Shown piece by piece: positions 63,271 through 64,000 of a stretch of DNA of 64,000 nt. A program made the position numbers and the translations under genes. How positions within the stretch are numbered: position 1 is the stretch's first letter; each line of letters begins with the position of its first letter. Source of the DNA: Demequina activiva (GTDB lineage Bacteria > Actinomycetota > Actinomycetes > Actinomycetales > Demequinaceae); contig NZ_BONR01000002.1 of assembly GCF_016862815.1 (NCBI RefSeq), forward strand, positions 186,001-250,000, given 5' to 3'. A model generated the notes under the pieces. The model saw nothing but the letters and a program-made list of their open reading frames with translations, was not told the DNA's origin and ran no database searches.

Positions 63271-64000
63271 CTGCGTCGACTACGCCGAGCTGCACGCCCA
63301 CAGCGCCTTCAGCTTCCTCGACGGCGCCAGCCATCCCGAGGAGATGGCGGCCGAGGCCGGGCGGCTGGGGCTCAGCGCGCTCGCCCTCACCGACCACGAC
63401 GGCCTCTACGGCGCGGTGCGATTCGCCAACGCCGCGCGTGCCATCGACCTGCCCACCGTCTTTGGTGCGGAGCTGCACCTGGGCGCCCCCGAGACTCCCG
63501 GCGGTCCGCCGGTGCTGGACCCACCCACCGGGGTGCCGGACCCGCGCGGCAGCCACCTCGTGGTGCTGGCCCGCGGCGCCGAGGGCTACGGGAGGCTGTC
63601 CCACGCCATCGGGATGGCGCACCTGGCCACAGGGGAGAAGGGCCTGGCCCGCTACACCCTCGAGGACCTCGCGGCCACGGGCGACGGCCGGTTCCTGGTG
63701 CTCACCGGCTGCCGCAAGGGATCCGTGCGGCGGGCGCTCGCCGGCGTGGGGGTCCCGGGCGCCAACGCGCTGTCCGGCGCCGTGACGCCGCTGGGCTTCG
63801 CGGCCGCCCGGCGCGAGCTGGACCGGCTGACGTCGCTGTTCGGGCGGGACAACGTCGCCGTCGAGATCACGGACACCGGGGACCCGTTCGACTCCGAGAG
63901 GGCCGATGCGCTGGCCGATTTGGCCTTCGACGCGCGCCTGCCGCTCGTGGCCACCACCAACGCGCACTATGCGAGCCCGCGTGACGCGGACCTGGCCGGC
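63263..64000 (+). CDS. dnaE2: Error-prone DNA polymerase DnaE2 (N-terminal part only)
   Basis: The 246 codons present run open to the window end. The PHP domain begins CVDYAELHAHSAFSFLDGAS with the metal-type histidines H-A-H, then LALTDHDGLYGAVRFA, as in the C-family DnaE alpha subunits. Position after imuA'-imuB identifies it as DnaE2, the damage-induced translesion polymerase, rather than the replicative DnaE1. The start is ATG 63263, inside the imuB 3' end. Confidence 0.93.
   Translation, partial: MTDCVDYAELHAHSAFSFLDGASHPEEMAAEAGRLGLSALALTDHDGLYGAVRFANAARAIDLPTVFGAELHLGAPETPGGPPVLDPPTGVPDPRGSHLVVLARGAEGYGRLSHAIGMAHLATGEKGLARYTLEDLAATGDGRFLVLTGCRKGSVRRALAGVGVPGANALSGAVTPLGFAAARRELDRLTSLFGRDNVAVEITDTGDPFDSERADALADLAFDARLPLVATTNAHYASPRDADLAG

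Overview
The window is about 70% GC, with overlapping ATGA/GTGA operon joints and an actinobacterial gene repertoire (argCJBDFRGH, tlyA-nadK-recN-steA-steB-pyrG, sufR-led SUF operon, InhA-type enoyl reductase, imuA'-imuB-dnaE2). It is chromosomal DNA of a high-GC actinomycete. The rRNA sequence and gene set look most like Micrococcales (Demequinaceae/Cellulomonadaceae type), but I cannot prove the genus from sequence alone. I see no prophage, IS element, CRISPR array or tRNA gene.

Layout. 1-3.0 kb: a truncated epimerase, a helix-hairpin-helix-like hypothetical, a GNAT enzyme and a quinone oxidoreductase. 3.1-11.6 kb: the complete arginine operon argC-J-B-D-F-R-G-H, mostly translationally coupled, started by a promoter with an overlapping ARG-box-like palindrome. 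11.7-16.3 kb: a small monooxygenase-fold protein; a three-gene set (M20 amidohydrolase, GNAT, N-acylamino acid racemase) that looks like a D- to L-amino-acid conversion route; a YbaK deacylase and a P-loop kinase from a shared divergent promoter. 16.3-31.8 kb: tyrS behind a highly structured leader, then a complete 16S-23S-5S operon driven by four tandem promoters, then a TPR protein, HAD phosphatase, small protein, tlyA, nadK, recN, steA and steB. 31.9-34.2 kb: pyrG and a Nudix hydrolase. The tyrS-to-Nudix order is the one I recall for Mycobacterium tuberculosis Rv1689-Rv1700, with the rRNA operon placed inside it.

34.3-41.8 kb: heme A synthase diverges from sufR-sufB-sufD-Rieske-sufC-sufS-sufU-sufT, which builds Fe-S clusters; the control region holds a SufR-type CAAC-N6-GTTG site and an IdeR/DtxR-like box. 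41.8-47.4 kb: a zinc metallopeptidase, a BioY/EcfA/EcfT biotin transporter, an ABC-F protein and SURF1. 47.4-52.7 kb: a lipoprotein, FabG and InhA/FabI (fatty acid synthesis), SixA, a flavin/PLP-oxidase-fold protein, and an SDR facing a MarR regulator across a clear operator. 52.7-55.9 kb: serB, then glgC and glgA (glycogen) from back-to-back promoters. 55.9-59.8 kb: a single ABC ATPase, a cysteine-free Rrf2 regulator next to a TauE/SafE exporter with an AT-rich multi-half-site operator, and an NfeD/SPFH membrane pair. 59.9-64 kb: a SpoU rRNA methyltransferase and the LexA-controlled mutasome imuA'-imuB-dnaE2, cut by the window end.

A theme runs through the window: around twenty genes on both strands have a -10-like hexamer ending 6 or 7 nt before the start codon, which predicts leaderless mRNAs. 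Other notable items are the tyrS leader RNA, a 60-nt dispersed intergenic repeat and an over-represented octamer GCCGATGC.
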